A DNA stretch of 64,000 bases from Monodelphis domestica (taxonomy: Eukaryota; Chordata; Mammalia; Didelphimorphia; Didelphidae): NCBI RefSeq assembly GCF_027887165.1, contig NC_077234.1, positions 170,474,388-170,538,387 on the forward strand, given 5' to 3'. Made by a program: the position numbers and the translations under genes. Under the pieces are notes generated by a model, which made no database searches, had not been told where the DNA came from, and saw only the letters and a list, made by a program, of their open reading frames with translations. Below are positions 34,401 through 45,792 of the stretch, piece by piece. Position 1 is the first letter of the stretch, and each line of letters opens with the position of its first letter.

Positions 34401-34940
34401 GTCAAGCCAACAGTAACTGGTTTTGAGGTCTTTGGGCTGATGGTTGTGTCCCTGAAGGAAGAAGATGGGTTTACCTCTTGGACTTGGGATAAGTCTACCT
34501 CTGGGACTTGGGACTGGCTGATTTGAAGGCAGAAGAAGGACAATAAATAGTCCATATATCTCTCTCTGACCTGTTCTGTTTCATAATAGTGACTTAATTG
34601 CTATTTTCTCTCAATATCCTCTAACCTAAGGCTCACTGTAGATAATATGGAAACCTCCAATCCTCCTCTCTTCATCCTTCATATTTTCCTGTTTTCCCCA
34701 ATAAACCCTTACTTGAGATAAAGAAGAGAAAGGAGTGTTTCCTCTGAAACATTGTAGCTCACCCTGAGTGACTTAGAAGGAGACTGAAGGAGAAGGGGGA
34801 AGGGGAAACTTAAGGGAAGAAGAAGAAGAGGGGAGGAAGGGAGATTGGAAGAGGAAGGAAGGGAGTTACAGAGGAAGGAGGGCAGGCAAAAGGAAGATAG
34901 ATACCTGATCTATTAGTTATCAAGTATCCATCAAAATATA
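34400..34940 (+). mobile_element. LTR-like insertion, family D
   Basis: Ends are approximate. Holds a tandem GGACTTGGGA-type motif (34,480-34,515), two AATAAA signals (34,542 and 34,702), and an ACTGAAGGAGAAGGGGGAAGG purine-rich block after the second signal. The same order (AATAAACCCTT, then ACTGAAG and GGGAGAAGGGGGAAAGG) occurs at 62,173-62,300, so these are probably two members of one LTR family. Confidence 0.5.
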
Positions 34941-34969
34941 CCCTCAAATATCATCTTTAACAAAATAGA

Positions 34970-35716
34970 ATCAGTGGGTACCAAGAGAAAATATTAAAGT
35001 GTAGAACAGGAGAAAGAAGAACTGTAAATGCAAAAAGATGTTAGTAAAATAAAATGTAAGGCATATGGGACAGTGATAAAAGACAAAAGGAAAAAAGGGG
35101 ATGGAGATATTATAATGAATAGAGCACAAAAATACAGTTATCAGTGCACAACAATTTAGAAAGCAAAGAATATAAAGAAACAGTTTTTGACGAGAATGCA
35201 CTAAAAGAAATCTCAGTACAAAATAAAAATAACATAGCAGAAAGGAAAAACCATAATTTGGGAACTGAAAGTCTAGAGCAAAAGGAAAAAGCAGAAGTAA
35301 ATGATTCACAAATCTTGTTGTGCTCTAATTCCTCCAAAGCAATATCTGTAACTGACCTGGAGGAAAAAAAAACAAAAACATCTAAGCAAACAGTAGAATG
35401 GACCAATGGGTTGGAACTATCAATAGTATCTCCAAAGATTCAAATGAGCAAACCTCCTGGAGACATAACCAAAGGGGATGATACAGTAAACGCACATGTC
35501 AATGATATACTAACAAAATCTACATTAAAATACAATGTCAAAGAATTCAATTCATTGACAACTATAGGGTCAAAGAACAAAACAGACATCATCCCAATCT
35601 CTCCAAGTCTCCATGTTCAAATAGTCCCATTACAAGCTGCAAATGGGTTGCAAAATGAACCCTCAAAGCAATGTACAGTAGCAGTTGATAAACATCACAC
35701 AGCAGAACAAGATTGA
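34970..35716 (+). pseudogene. Nucleocapsid-protease linker, retrovirus 2
   Basis: Includes a 190-codon open stretch (35,144-35,716), the longest in the window. Its protein is polar and low in complexity (Lys, Asn, Ser, Thr, Glu), with no transmembrane segment or known domain. Position, composition and context match 16,141-17,420, so it is retroviral, not a host gene. Confidence 0.6.
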
Positions 35717-35719
35717 GGT

Positions 35720-36020
35720 GTGGGAAAGATAGAATTGCAAGCACCAATGGTTCAGGTATTTCTACAGCCTGGTAACACTGAACCTCATGTAATGATAAGA
35801 GTGAGAAAGAAAATATATCCAGCTCTAACAGACATGGGAGCAATGAGATCAGTGCTAAAAACATCTGAGGGCAGTAAAATAATAGGAATTGGTGCAAGTA
35901 ATGGGAGCTACAGGGAAAACTGAGAGTCCCAAAATTAAAATCCCAAATGGTAACTTTGGGTCCCCTGACCATTGATCACACCTTTTTATTGATTCATGAA
36001 TGTCTGTCTAATCTCTTAGG
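35720..36020 (+). pseudogene. Protease remnant, retrovirus 2
   Basis: Corresponds to 17,421-17,750: IYPALTDMGA at the catalytic-loop position and, further on, a segment matching the LLGR signature region. Broken. Confidence 0.65.
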
Positions 36021-36079
36021 AGAGATATATTCTGTAAAATTGGGTCAAACATTCAGTGTAATCCATTGGGGAAAAATTT

Positions 36080-37090
36080 CTATACTTGCCCAAGGATGTA
36101 CTGAAACTTAATCCATTGCTTTTCCTGGGGCAATTGGAAGATGGACAAGAACAAGAGACAGGTACACTTTTTGAAATTCCCAGTGAAATACCAGATGAAG
36201 TATGGGCTAAACATTTGACAGATATAGGGCTATTGAAATCTACAACACCAGTAAAGGTCAAAGTAAAGGAATGGACATCTCCAAGAATTCCTCAATATAG
36301 AGTTAGCAAAGAAGCCACAGAATGCATAAGATCTATAATACAAAGCTTGCTCGATCAAAAAATCCTGGTTCCAAAAATATCTGAGTATAAAACACCCATG
36401 ATGCCAATTAATAAAGCAAATTTCAGTGCCCAAGGAAGAGTACAATGGAGATTAATTTAAGATCTAAGAGCAATAAATGATTTTATGGTCAAGTCTCACT
36501 TAGCCATTCCAAATCCTGCAAGCCTTCTTGCTGAAATTCCTAGTAAAGCTTCATGGTACACAATAATAGATCTCTGCTCCACATCTTCCCTATACCTATT
36601 GATAAGGAGAGTCAAAAGATCTTTGCATTTACTTGGGAAGGGACCAAGATCACTTGGCAAAGACTCCCATAGGGATGGTGTGAAAGCAGATCCATATTTT
36701 GCTAAATTCTAAAGTAGGACCTAAAATCCATTGTATTTTTAAAAAGTACTATCATCCACTTTATGGATTACATATTACTTGCAAGCCCAATATGGAAAAT
36801 TTGCCTCTGGGAGAGTACAAAGCTTTTAACTGAACTTCACAAAGGAGGAATATGTAAAAATCTAAGGTGCAAGGGTCATGCCAAAAGTTGAATATCTGGG
36901 ATTCATTTTGGAGAAGGGGATGAGGAAAATTTTCAAGAATAGGGTAGCTGACATCCAAAAGCTCAGTGTGCCAAGAACCAAATGGCAACTGAGGACTATT
37001 CTACCACTCACAGGGTTCTGTATGCAATGGATCCCAGGTTATAGTCAAATACCAAAATTCCTGACAGATCTAAAGAAAACAGCATAATAG
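36080..37090 (+). pseudogene. Reverse transcriptase remnant, retrovirus 2
   Basis: RT copies the RNA genome to DNA. Recognisable blocks in order: FEIPSEIPDEVWAKH, PQYRVSKEATECIRSIIQSL, LLDQKILVPKISEYKTPMMP, DLRAIND, IPNPASLLAEIP with WYTIIDL, and near 36,990-37,080 the connection-type block LRTILPLTGFCMQWIPGYSQ, close to the gamma-retroviral GAAGFCRLWIPGF. This is the strongest evidence for class I. Broken several times. Confidence 0.88.
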
Positions 37091-37099
37091 AACCATTGT

Positions 37100-37960
37100 G
37101 ACTCAGTGCAGAACATCATTATGCCTTGGCAAAACTCAAAATCAATAATAACAGCCCCAGCATTAGGAATTCCAGATCATGACAAAGAATTACATCTCTT
37201 TGTCCATGAAGCACAAGGAGTAGCATCAGGAGTCCTAGTGCAATCTTTAGGATCCAATTTCAGACAAGTAGCATACTATAGTGCACAATTAGATATAGTG
37301 GCAAAAGGAATGATTCCATGTCTTAGAGCCATTGTGGCTACAGCATTAATTACCCAGAAATCAACAAACCTGGTCTTAGGATCCAAGCTCAATGTTTATT
37401 CTGCCCATCAGCCAGAAGGAATATTAAAAAAGTGCGATCTTCAAGCTTTCACCTAGCAGAGACTTTCCCAATACAAAACTGTATTGCTGAGTAATGAAAA
37501 CATCACTAAAAAGATGCAATGTCTTAAATCCAGCAACCTTACTCCCAGACTTACTACTCAAGGGAGAACCAATCCATAACTGTGAGGAAAGCATATCATT
37601 AGAAGAAAAAAATAGAATCAATTTGAGATACATTCCATTAACAAGTCCAGACCTGGAAATTTTTATGGATGGATACAGTTTTGTGGTTGTAGGGGAAAGG
37701 TTCACAAGTGCTGTTGTAGTAACACAAACAGAAACATTGTGGTTTGGGTCATTGCCTAAAGACATGAGTGTTCAAGAACCTGAGTTCCTGGCCCTGTTTG
37801 AATCCTGTAAATTAGGGAAAGGAAAAAGAGTAAATATCTACACCAATTCTAGATATGCTTTTTCAATAATCTATGCCAATGGGGAAATATGGCAAAGTGC
37901 ATGTTTCTCAAAAACTTGGTGTCAACCCTTTTCAGAGACTCATATCTTTGTGACCTAGGT
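37100..37960 (+). pseudogene. RNase H remnant, retrovirus 2
   Basis: The tether and start of RNase H are readable: LHLFVHEAQGVASGVLVQ, RQVAYYSAQLD, then FMDGYSFVV and [14 protein letters not shown], equivalents of the YTDGS and YTDSRYAF motifs. RNase H removes the RNA strand during reverse transcription. Recognisable similarity ends near 37,960. Confidence 0.82.
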
Positions 37961-37964
37961 TTCT

Positions 37965-38600
37965 TGATGTCATTTCTGTGCCATTTTTGTGATTGGTTGT
38001 CATTCCTAGACTTCGTCATCTTTACACCAAAGCCTATGCTAACAGGTAATCCATGACTATTCTGCCAGCCATTATTGTTTTATTGGTGAATTCATCCCAT
38101 TCATATTCAATTTTATAATTACTAGTTTTTTCCCTCCATTCTATTTTTCTTCACTCTTTGTCTTTCTATTTCTTTTTAATTTACCCCTCATCACACTTAT
38201 CCCAAGTCCCTTCTTTATTCCTTTATCTTATTCCCTATTTCTTGATATTCTCTGAATTCCTCCTTTTTCTCATCCCTTTGTCTTCTTTCCTCTTAATCTA
38301 TTCTTTCTTCTCTTAGTCCCTCAATCCATTAAGAGACTTTCCTTTGTTTTATCCCTCCCTTAGCCTATACCATTCTTTTCATTATTTATTTATTTATTTA
38401 TTTATTTTTATTATTATCCCTTTCTCTCCTTGCTTCTCTGTGCATTAAGAAGATTTTTATCTTTCTTATGTTGATGTTTTTCTCTCTTTATCCTAGATTG
38501 GATTAGAGTAGGGTTCTAGTAATGCTCACCCTTCACATGGGAGTTTCCTCTTTCATTCCTCCTCCATATGACATAGCTATTTCACCCTACCTCCTCCTGA
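37965..38600 (-). mobile_element. Antisense L1 fragment, ORF2 start and inter-ORF region
   Basis: GGTGAATTCATCCCATTCAT at 38,080 matches GGTGAGTTCATCCCATTCAT at 4,049, the ORF2 start of the first L1, and the pyrimidine-rich DNA that follows matches its inter-ORF region. Unlike normal L1 copies it lacks the 3' end. It contains a short (TTTA)n run at 38,384-38,410. Confidence 0.75.
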
Positions 38601-39329
38601 TCCATTATCATTTTGGCTTGTTCAGTTGCATTCATCTTGACCTCATGTTTTCCATCTCTATATACCCCTTCAAAATACCAAGGGAGTAATAGCATTTCCA
38701 GAGCTCCTAAATAACCTTTTCCCATACAAAAATAAAACCATCTGGTCTTTTGGGCCAACCTAGGACAAAACAAGTATCCAGTACATGTTCTCCTATTCTC
38801 TAACACCTTTTGCCTGTTTACATAAAGGCTTGATGTTCTGCCCTTAGGGTTCTGAGCCCTCAGAATGTATTTGTGGTATCTGATCTCTCACTCCCTTAGC
38901 TGTGAGCCAGTGGGTGTCCCAAGGGTGGAGGATACTGTAGTAGCTGCTGCTACAGATTCAGCTGCTCCTAGGGACCTTCATATTTGGATGTGGATTCCAG
39001 TAGGCTCTGGGGTTCTATAAACCAAGTGAGGTTGCTAATCCTGCATTGAGAGGCTGTATTGTTGATTTCAAGCTATTTACTATTGCTGACTCAGGACTCC
39101 CTGAGTCTAGGGCTAGGAAAGTAAAAAATGTTCCTCTCTCATTGGCTCAGTTTGTTTAGCTTCACAGTCAACTCCAGTCTGCTTTTGCATAGAATCACAA
39201 TCCACCTCATTTTCTGGTGAATAACCTCCATCCTCTTTGATTTCACATATGCTTGAAGGCTCTACATATTGCACCCTTGGTCTGACCCTTTCCATTATGA
39301 CCCTAGACCATTCCCTTTATCTTTGTATG
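38601..39329 (-). mobile_element. Possible L1 5' portion, antisense
   Basis: Continues from the L1 fragment and becomes GC-richer like an L1 5' UTR, but I cannot match it block by block to the L1 at 1355-6489. A 74-codon minus-strand frame (38,806-38,582) is of uncertain meaning. Confidence 0.3.
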
Positions 39330-40076
39330 TTGTCATGGGCTAAAAAAATTAACTCAGATTGCCACAGGCAGGGTCCAGCGTCACTCATGACTCCAGGGTT
39401 TCTGGACAGGTGGCAAATGGTCAGTCAAGAAAATAAGAAAGGGAAGACAGCTGTATATTTTATAGCCATGGGCATGCTTTCCACCTGATAGCTTCCTTGC
39501 CATCCACAGGCCTGGTGATTATTCTTATACCTGTTCTTTTGGCACACAGATACACTACCTAACGGTGATAAAGGATGAAAAGGTTTCTAATTTGCTAAAC
39601 TGTGCAAAAACTGAAAAATGCAAACCTAGGTATGATTGACAGTGGCATGTGACCAAGGGTCACATGGAAGCCTGAGCTTAAGGATCTGGGTAGATTCCAT
39701 TTGGGCCCAACTGACTTTCTTCTAGTCTCCTGAGGAAGTTGAGAGGAAGGCATGAAGAGGATTTCCCTGTGTTCAAACTGACTTCCTGTATCTGCTTGCT
39801 GGCAGCATTAGTCTTACTTGGACATCAGGACTTTCTTAGACATCTAACAACAGATCCTGGCTCTAACTGTTTTTGGACTCGTGCTGTGATATTTGCATAT
39901 TTGATTAAGTTTTTAGTTTAGTAACCTAGTTAGTATAGTTTAGTTAGTTTTAAATAACAATAAGCATAAGCAAATCACTAAGCCCTTTTTCTTTTCCCTT
40001 CCTAAAAAATAAAGCAGATTTTTGTAAGTTTTTCTTCTTGTGTTTCCCTTACCCAAAATCCTACCTTAACATAACA
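39330..40076 (+). repeat. LTR-like element
   Basis: Starts near TGTCATGGGC and ends CTTAACATAACA. Carries AAAAAATAAAGCAG near 40,004 as polyadenylation signal about 70 bases before the end, and a CTAGTTAGTATAGTTTAGTTAG run upstream. No confident target duplication. Family unknown. Confidence 0.5.
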
Positions 40077-40880
40077 GATATGTCTAAATAGAGATAATTG
40101 GAGAAGTGATACATTAACTTTTAACAAATCCCTTGATTAACATTCTATGTCCTTGTATTGTGATTACAGATTCTTGACAGAATAAAGGTTTCATGCAAGA
40201 TGAATGATTTCGTCACAGGTGGCTTAATTTTCTCATCACCTTGTGAGGAGTTTTGAGCTTACAAACAATCAAGGAAATTTACTTATTACTTTTAATAAAA
40301 AGAAATAATCAATCAGAAGTTCTTAAAGACAATTCAACAATCATATCATTGAGGTTGAGAGGTATTATGAACACAACTCAGACTTAACATTAAACTGATC
40401 ATTCTTCAGGGTTTACTAGGGAGTTTCTCAAGGGGAAGAATCAAGTCACTGAGGCATGATGAAACTTGGTGTACCTGTGGGTTTGTATGGGCTTTTATGA
40501 TTGATTTGTATGCTGGCTTTGTGAGAATAAGTTTTTGTGAGTGGTAAGGTTCAGGGCTTGGGTTGTAGCTTCAGTTTTGCTGGGAATTATGTGCCTAAGT
40601 AGAAGTTAACCTATGGTAGTCTTTTGGGATTGGGTTTGAGGATCTGATCTTTTGGTGATGTTTTAGAGAATATGGGTACAGGTATTTTGTTCTTGCATTA
40701 TTCCTTCTGAGACTAGGGGGAATAGTAATCATGTCAATTCCATAGGTAAGGAATATTAATGAAAGAGGTGGACTGAGTGGGCAGTCACATCTTGCCAAGG
40801 GCCACTCTGTGGCCTCCTTAGCTACCACAAGTGACTTTGTCAAGACATCGTGGCCTGATGGCTCCCAGCATCAGATGAAT
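40077..40880. other. Unassigned DNA
   Basis: No gene. The part 40,230-40,860 looks like a decayed repeat but I cannot assign it. Confidence 0.3.
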
Positions 40881-41015
40881 TTTTTTCTTTTAGGTTTCCC
40901 AATCAGAAAGAATTTGTTTTCTCAGTCTTACTATAAGAAATGTTTAGGAGGAGCTAGCCTTTACTTTTCTCTTCTCTACCATCTTGACTCTGGTTTTAGC
41001 ACTTTTTCTGGTAGA
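40881..41015 (-). mobile_element. Possible L1 5' end, antisense
   Basis: On the minus strand this starts with AGAGTCAAGATGGTAGAGAAG, resembling the AAGATGGC starts of marsupial L1s. Short and diverged. Confidence 0.35.
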
Positions 41016-41049
41016 AAAGAACTAGAAACAAAAAAAAAGGCTATTGATA

Positions 41050-41510
41050 AAGTAAATGACTAAAGAAATTGTGGCACATGCATGCAATGGAATGTTACAA
41101 TGCTAGATATGAGAAAAAATGAGCATGATAAATAAAGATAAGCATGGGAAATCTTTTATGTATTGATAAGAAATTATGAAATCAAAACTAGGAAAACATT
41201 ATGATAACTAAAATAATGTAAATAGAAAGGACATTGCCCATAAAACAATCAAAATTTCATTTTGCAATATTATAAGGAATAAGCTTGGGCCAAGAAGAAT
41301 TCTGAGAAGATATTTCCTTTGTATCTTTGCAGAATTAAGGTTTAAGAGATGTTGAACATTTGAACATTCTATAGAATGAGGGTTTTTTTAAACTATTAAT
41401 CAGTTTTTGTAAAACTCTCCCCTTTCCCTCCCTCCCAATTCTTTATTTCAAGAGACAGTTTTCTGGAAGAGGGCAAATATAGGATACATAAAACAATAAA
41501 TATCAATAAA
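41050..41510 (+). mobile_element. Old L1 3' end
   Basis: AATTGTGGCACATGCATGCAATGGAATGTTAC matches the ORF2 end coding WYM-VMEYY, and AACTAGGAAAACATTATG the following RTRKTL segment; a 3' UTR follows with CTCCCCTTTCCCTCCCTCCC. Old and 5'-truncated. Confidence 0.6.
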
Positions 41511-41574
41511 TATATATTTAAAAGCCCAGGAATCAAAATCATATTGTATTGTTTTTTATGTGGCCAGTATCTAA

Positions 41575-41650
41575 TTAGTCAGTCAATATTTATTAATTAC
41601 CTAATATATTCCAGACAGTACTAACATTTGACCTCCAGCATAAATTATTT
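41575..41650 (+). repeat. Fragment of an old interspersed repeat (CAATAAACATTTATT type)
   Basis: GTCAATATTTATTAATTACCTAATATATTCCAGACAGTAC-like start block; relatives at 41,908, 50,573 and 56,285. Very short. Confidence 0.35.
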
Positions 41651-41907
41651 ATATTATTATAGGATTATAGGATTGCTTGTAGTTATGTTTATTGAGGTGT
41701 TAATTTATTGAGATTTCTTAGATATGGAGAGTGGTAGTGAGAAAAAAAAACTGCTAATATTATTAATGTCCATTTTTCTTTCCAAAATTGTGCAGAGCCA
41801 CCTATTTCTATCCACTACAATTTAACAAAAAGTATATTTTGTTCAGGGAGAGTAAGATTTAGGACATTATTGTACATCATAATGAAATACCATTTGATAA
41901 CATTCAT

Positions 41908-42110
41908 TCTAAAAACATTTATTAACCATTGTTTAGGTGCTCAATGCACCATAAAAAAGTAGTCCATATTTTCATGGAACTTGAATTCTTTGGAGTTATA
42001 GCATTGCTGAAGGAGAAGATATTGACAGGGATAGATAAATTAAAAATATCTGCAAGATAAATTACGATGTAATTAGTGTGATAGTGTGATAAAAGTTGTA
42101 GTAGAGAGTT
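41908..42110 (+). repeat. Fragment of the same old interspersed repeat
   Basis: AAAAACATTTATTAACCATTG, then TTCATGGAACTTGAATTC and GATAAATTAAAAATATC follow the order seen in many marsupial and other mammalian copies (start block, 'ctcaaggagctta' block, 'tacaagataaat' block). Confidence 0.45.
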
Positions 42111-42324
42111 AAGGTTAGGTCCAGTAATTAGGTTAGGTCCTTTACTTTTATGGAAGGAAGAGATTCTTTGAGCAAGAGATTAAGAAAGTATGTAATTCAG
42201 GGATAGAGGACAGTCTGTTAAAAATATAGACACCAGAGATGAAATATTATGTACAAGCACTGGGATACTGGACTTGGCTTACATTGATTCATCAATTCTT
42301 ATTGTTAAATTGTCAATGTGTACA

Positions 42325-42328
42325 TTTA
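42325..42328. repeat. 4-bp target duplication of the LTR at 42,329
   Basis: TTTA here and at 42,871-42,874. Confidence 0.7.
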
Positions 42329-42870
42329 TGTGAATTCTAAAAATCTCCATCTTGCTTGGTCTAGCACACAGGATTGTGCACACCCACACTACAAGGGCAT
42401 GTGCTAGTCAATGACAAATTAGAAATAACTAACTGCCCACCTGGGCTGTCCTAAGCCAAGCTTGAACCACCAATGGCACTTGTGAGGCACAGGAAGTGGG
42501 GTAGGGAATAACCTCTGGAATTTGCTGACTTCCTGTGGACAGAGCTAGAAGCCAGTTGGTGCTAGGAGCTCGAGCAGAGAGGAGGCCAGCAGACAGCTTT
42601 CCTTCAGATTGGTCACGTGTGTCAAGGACTGATTCTCTTCTCTACCTTGGCCTTTTTGGGTTTAAACTCCCTCTGGCTCTGCCAGAAGGTTGAGTTAACC
42701 TTTTCCCCTTTCTCCTTCTCTCCCTCTCCTTTTTCTTACTCCCGTTGTGATTAAACCACCATAACTCCATTGTGACTTGAGTGCTTCATTTTAGGAATTT
42801 CAAAAGTAAATTCCTTGGTGACCATAAATTAATATTATAAAAATCTTTAAAGGTGATTTTCACTATAACA
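42329..42870 (+). mobile_element. Solo LTR, short relative of family C
   Basis: 542 bp, TGTGAATTCT to CACTATAACA, with TTTA on both sides. Shares with the family C LTRs the start (TGTGAAT.CT), AACCACCAATGGCAC (CACCATTGGCAC in the 11.7-kb copy) and CTTGGTGACCA near the end. Half their length, so a subfamily or an internally shortened member. Confidence 0.75.
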
Positions 42871-42924
42871 TTTATACAGTGAAAATTTGCAAACTTTATG
42901 AATCAGGGTTTGATTTATTGTTTT

Positions 42925-43085
42925 GTTGATAATCTAGATGAGGGCATCATTGATAAAATGAGGCAAAAGGTGTCAATTTTTCATTCAGGGCCATATGGGT
43001 GGTAAGTGTCTAAGACCAAATTTGAATTCATGAAAATTAGTCTTCCCGACTCCACTCTGTGCTCTCTATCCACAGTGGACCTTAT
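42925..43085 (-). mobile_element. MIR-type SINE fragment
   Basis: ATAAAATGAGGCAAAAGG, GGGCCATATGGGTGGTAAGTG and GTCTTCCCGACTCCACTCTG follow the antisense order of a CORE-SINE. Confidence 0.55.
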
Positions 43086-45039
43086 ATTTATGTGTATAAG
43101 ATTATCTCCACATCACAATGAAATATCAGAATAAGACTTTAACAAGTAGAAGCAGTCTATTGCCATGTCTGAACTCAGAGTCATCCAGAACCTGACAGAG
43201 CTTGAGCTCTAATGGCATCAAAATTAGTGAAGTCAATTCTACCAAGATGGAAAGGCATAAAACATAGGCTGTTATATTACAACCTATGAAATGGATAAAA
43301 ATAAAAAATATCACTCAGTCTTATGTGGCAGGTTCCAGAATTCAAAATTAGCGGTGACAGAGGGGTGAGTTATGGGTCAAATAGTGGAGACACATAGTTT
43401 TAGAATAATTATAAACATTAATTCATATGTTAATAACTATTTGTACATTCTTTGTTGAAAGACCACCAAGTTGACACAATGGAAGTATTAAGCACTATTC
43501 ATTTTGATATTGTCACTGTAATTGAGACCAGAAGCAATACTAAAGTTGCTGCCAAAGGGAAATATAATGTAGAAGTTCTCATAAAGATTAAAAAAAAGTT
43601 CATGGCACTGGTTTTGTCATGCACCTACAGGCAAAAAGAGCCTCTATTTTATAGAATTCTCTAAAAGCTCATATTTCCTCCAATCTCTATAAGTAAACAG
43701 ATAACCATGAACACATCTTGCAGCTTTTAGACCACAATCTATTTCAGAGAATGAAATAATATTATGATGAAGATATTGAAGGTCCTCATCATAAAGAAAC
43801 TTATATCTTGATACTTCAGTGTGAAATTGGGCATAAGGATGCCAAAAACTTTATTGACAAGTATTTCCTGATTTAAAAATGGAATTTAAAAGCTTAGAGA
43901 CCCCTCAAGGGTAAACTTCCAAATCTTTCATGTGTTGTTGAAGTGTCATATTCACACAATAGGTTGTTAGGTACTACAAATATGAAATGATATTTTTAAA
44001 AGTTATTTTAGTTTATGGGAAATATTTGGTACAGTTTCAGCAATTCTTAAGAATAAGTTGCCTATGTGCAGTCATAACATGGGCTACTAAGAAAAATGGT
44101 CAAGTAGGCTACCAAAATAGAGGAAAACAATGATGAAAAGATGTTAAGAATAATTAAGTCCAGTCTAAACTTGTTAAAAAACATTCATTTAAAATTTGAA
44201 ATTTGTGCATTGATATTTCAATATTTCTCACAAGATATTTTGTTGACACAAAACAGAATGTAATTAGATTCAACATATAAGGCCACAGCCACATTGTATT
44301 ATTCTCAAAAAGGAAGTATAAGGATCTATACTATAAATATATATACTATACTATATATATATATATACACACTAATATACTATAAATATAACTATAAGTA
44401 ACTAATTTGGCTATAAATAATTTATCTCCATGACAACCAGAGACATGGTAGGCAATGGCAACTCTAATTTTGAATGCAACATTTTTATAAAGCATAATGG
44501 TAAAGGAACAGAGACAATAAAATTCAAGCCAAAGCAATAAGCATTTAATTTATACTCATGATGTTCCAGGCACAGTTTCATATGTTTAGCACACTTTCTG
44601 GATCCTGGTGACAATCTGATTCCTTGATTATTTCATGATCATATTGATGTGGGTTCTTCATATATATATCCCACTCATGAAGCAACTCATTTATTCCTTC
44701 TGATTCTTTAAAATCATTTTCAAAAGGCTTCCATAAATCTGACAGCTTGAAAATTCCTTCTTTGACTTATTCATATTGTATAACCATTGCTCATTTTCAA
44801 GAAATGCTCAGTATACTTTCTTTTCTAGTTACATATCAAAGGGGGTACTGATAAATGTTTAACAATAGGCTCTCCAGGAAAAAAAATGTACATGACAGAT
44901 TCTTAAGTCTAATCTGCATTTGTGACATTTTCTCCATCTCTGTCTTAAATCTACACAGTCAACAAATAATAATTGGAAGTAGCATTTGCCTATGTATAAG
45001 GCATAAATATTCACAATGAATAATCTTCTTTTGCAAGTC
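43086..45039. other. Unassigned DNA with an AT microsatellite
   Basis: No gene. An (AT)n-rich run lies at 44,328-44,400. A 70-codon open stretch at 43,452-43,664 has no recognisable domain and no promoter or splice context. Confidence 0.35.
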
Positions 45040-45792
45040 TCTGTAGGAATATAAGTAAGGGATAAGGTAAAAGTATGGATTGTCTCTAAGAGGAAAGGAG
45101 GAGAATGTAGATACAAGCCCTGGGGGAGGGGGAAGATTCTGGAAGCCGAGGAGGATTCTGGGATTTGACTGTTTTTTAAACAGTCATTATCTCTCTGGAT
45201 CTGACTTTGACTGAGCAGGAAGGAGGATCTTTGCTTTGGCAACTTTCCCATGTTAATCCTAAATTTGTGGAAAGATTAGTGATTCCTTGGTTTGATAATT
45301 TGCCTTGGAGTATACGGCCTTTTCCCTGAAGTACAGAGACAATCTGCCTGAGATCCATCTGTCAGAAATACACTTGGCTAAGGTAATCCCAAGGGTTTGT
45401 CACCTGGGACTCTAGCTTACCTAGTGAAGTTAACCCCAGGCTTGAGAGGAGATTCAGGCTACTAGTGAATCCTGTCTCCTTAGCCTTCTTAAAGACAGTC
45501 TGGGTAGCTAGGTTAGTAGTCAGATAGCTTTTTGGGATCTAGAAAAGATCAGGGAGTGAATAGGAAGGACTTGAGAAGACCAGAGAGCAAACCCTGTAAG
45601 GGGGAGTGTAAATTGGTAGGAGGAGTTCTAGTTGTGTAGATTTAAGACTTTATTTATTATTTCTCTACCCTAATAAACTTGTTTTTTTTTTTTAATAATT
45701 GCAAGGTCATGCTTTGCTGTCCCTGAAGAGGTCCCTAGGTGAGTGGCTATCTTCTCCTATCCATCTAGGATGGAATTTTATTTCACCTCTAC
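45040..45792 (+). mobile_element. LTR-like element
   Basis: Ends in CACCTCTACA; TACCCTAATAAACTTG near 45,669 is a polyadenylation signal followed by a T-run. The U3-like part is GA-rich. The left edge (TGTAGGAATA) is a guess and no target duplication was found. Confidence 0.5.

Larger units (their letters stand above)
30560..37960 (+). mobile_element. Class I (gamma-like) endogenous retrovirus 2, broken and incomplete
   Basis: Order of parts: 5' LTR (30,560-31,450), tRNA-Arg-like primer site, gag with hydrophobic start, zinc knuckle, long linker, protease, reverse transcriptase and part of RNase H. Integrase, tail and 3' LTR are not present; the recognisable part ends at about 37,960, where L1 DNA begins. 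A family B solo LTR (32,996-33,929) and an LTR of family D (about 34,400-34,940) have inserted into it. Similar in order and motifs to the cluster at 7.59-23.22 kb. It is broken in more than ten places. Its age cannot be read from paired LTRs, as only one remains. Confidence 0.85.

Noticed and set aside
35144-35716. 190-codon open stretch as a possible novel host gene
   Set aside because: It sits between zinc knuckle and protease fossils of a retrovirus and matches the composition of the same interval in the other provirus.
43452-43664. 70-codon open stretch as a small gene or retrocopy
   Set aside because: No recognised domain, no poly(A) tail or target duplication, no promoter or splice context.
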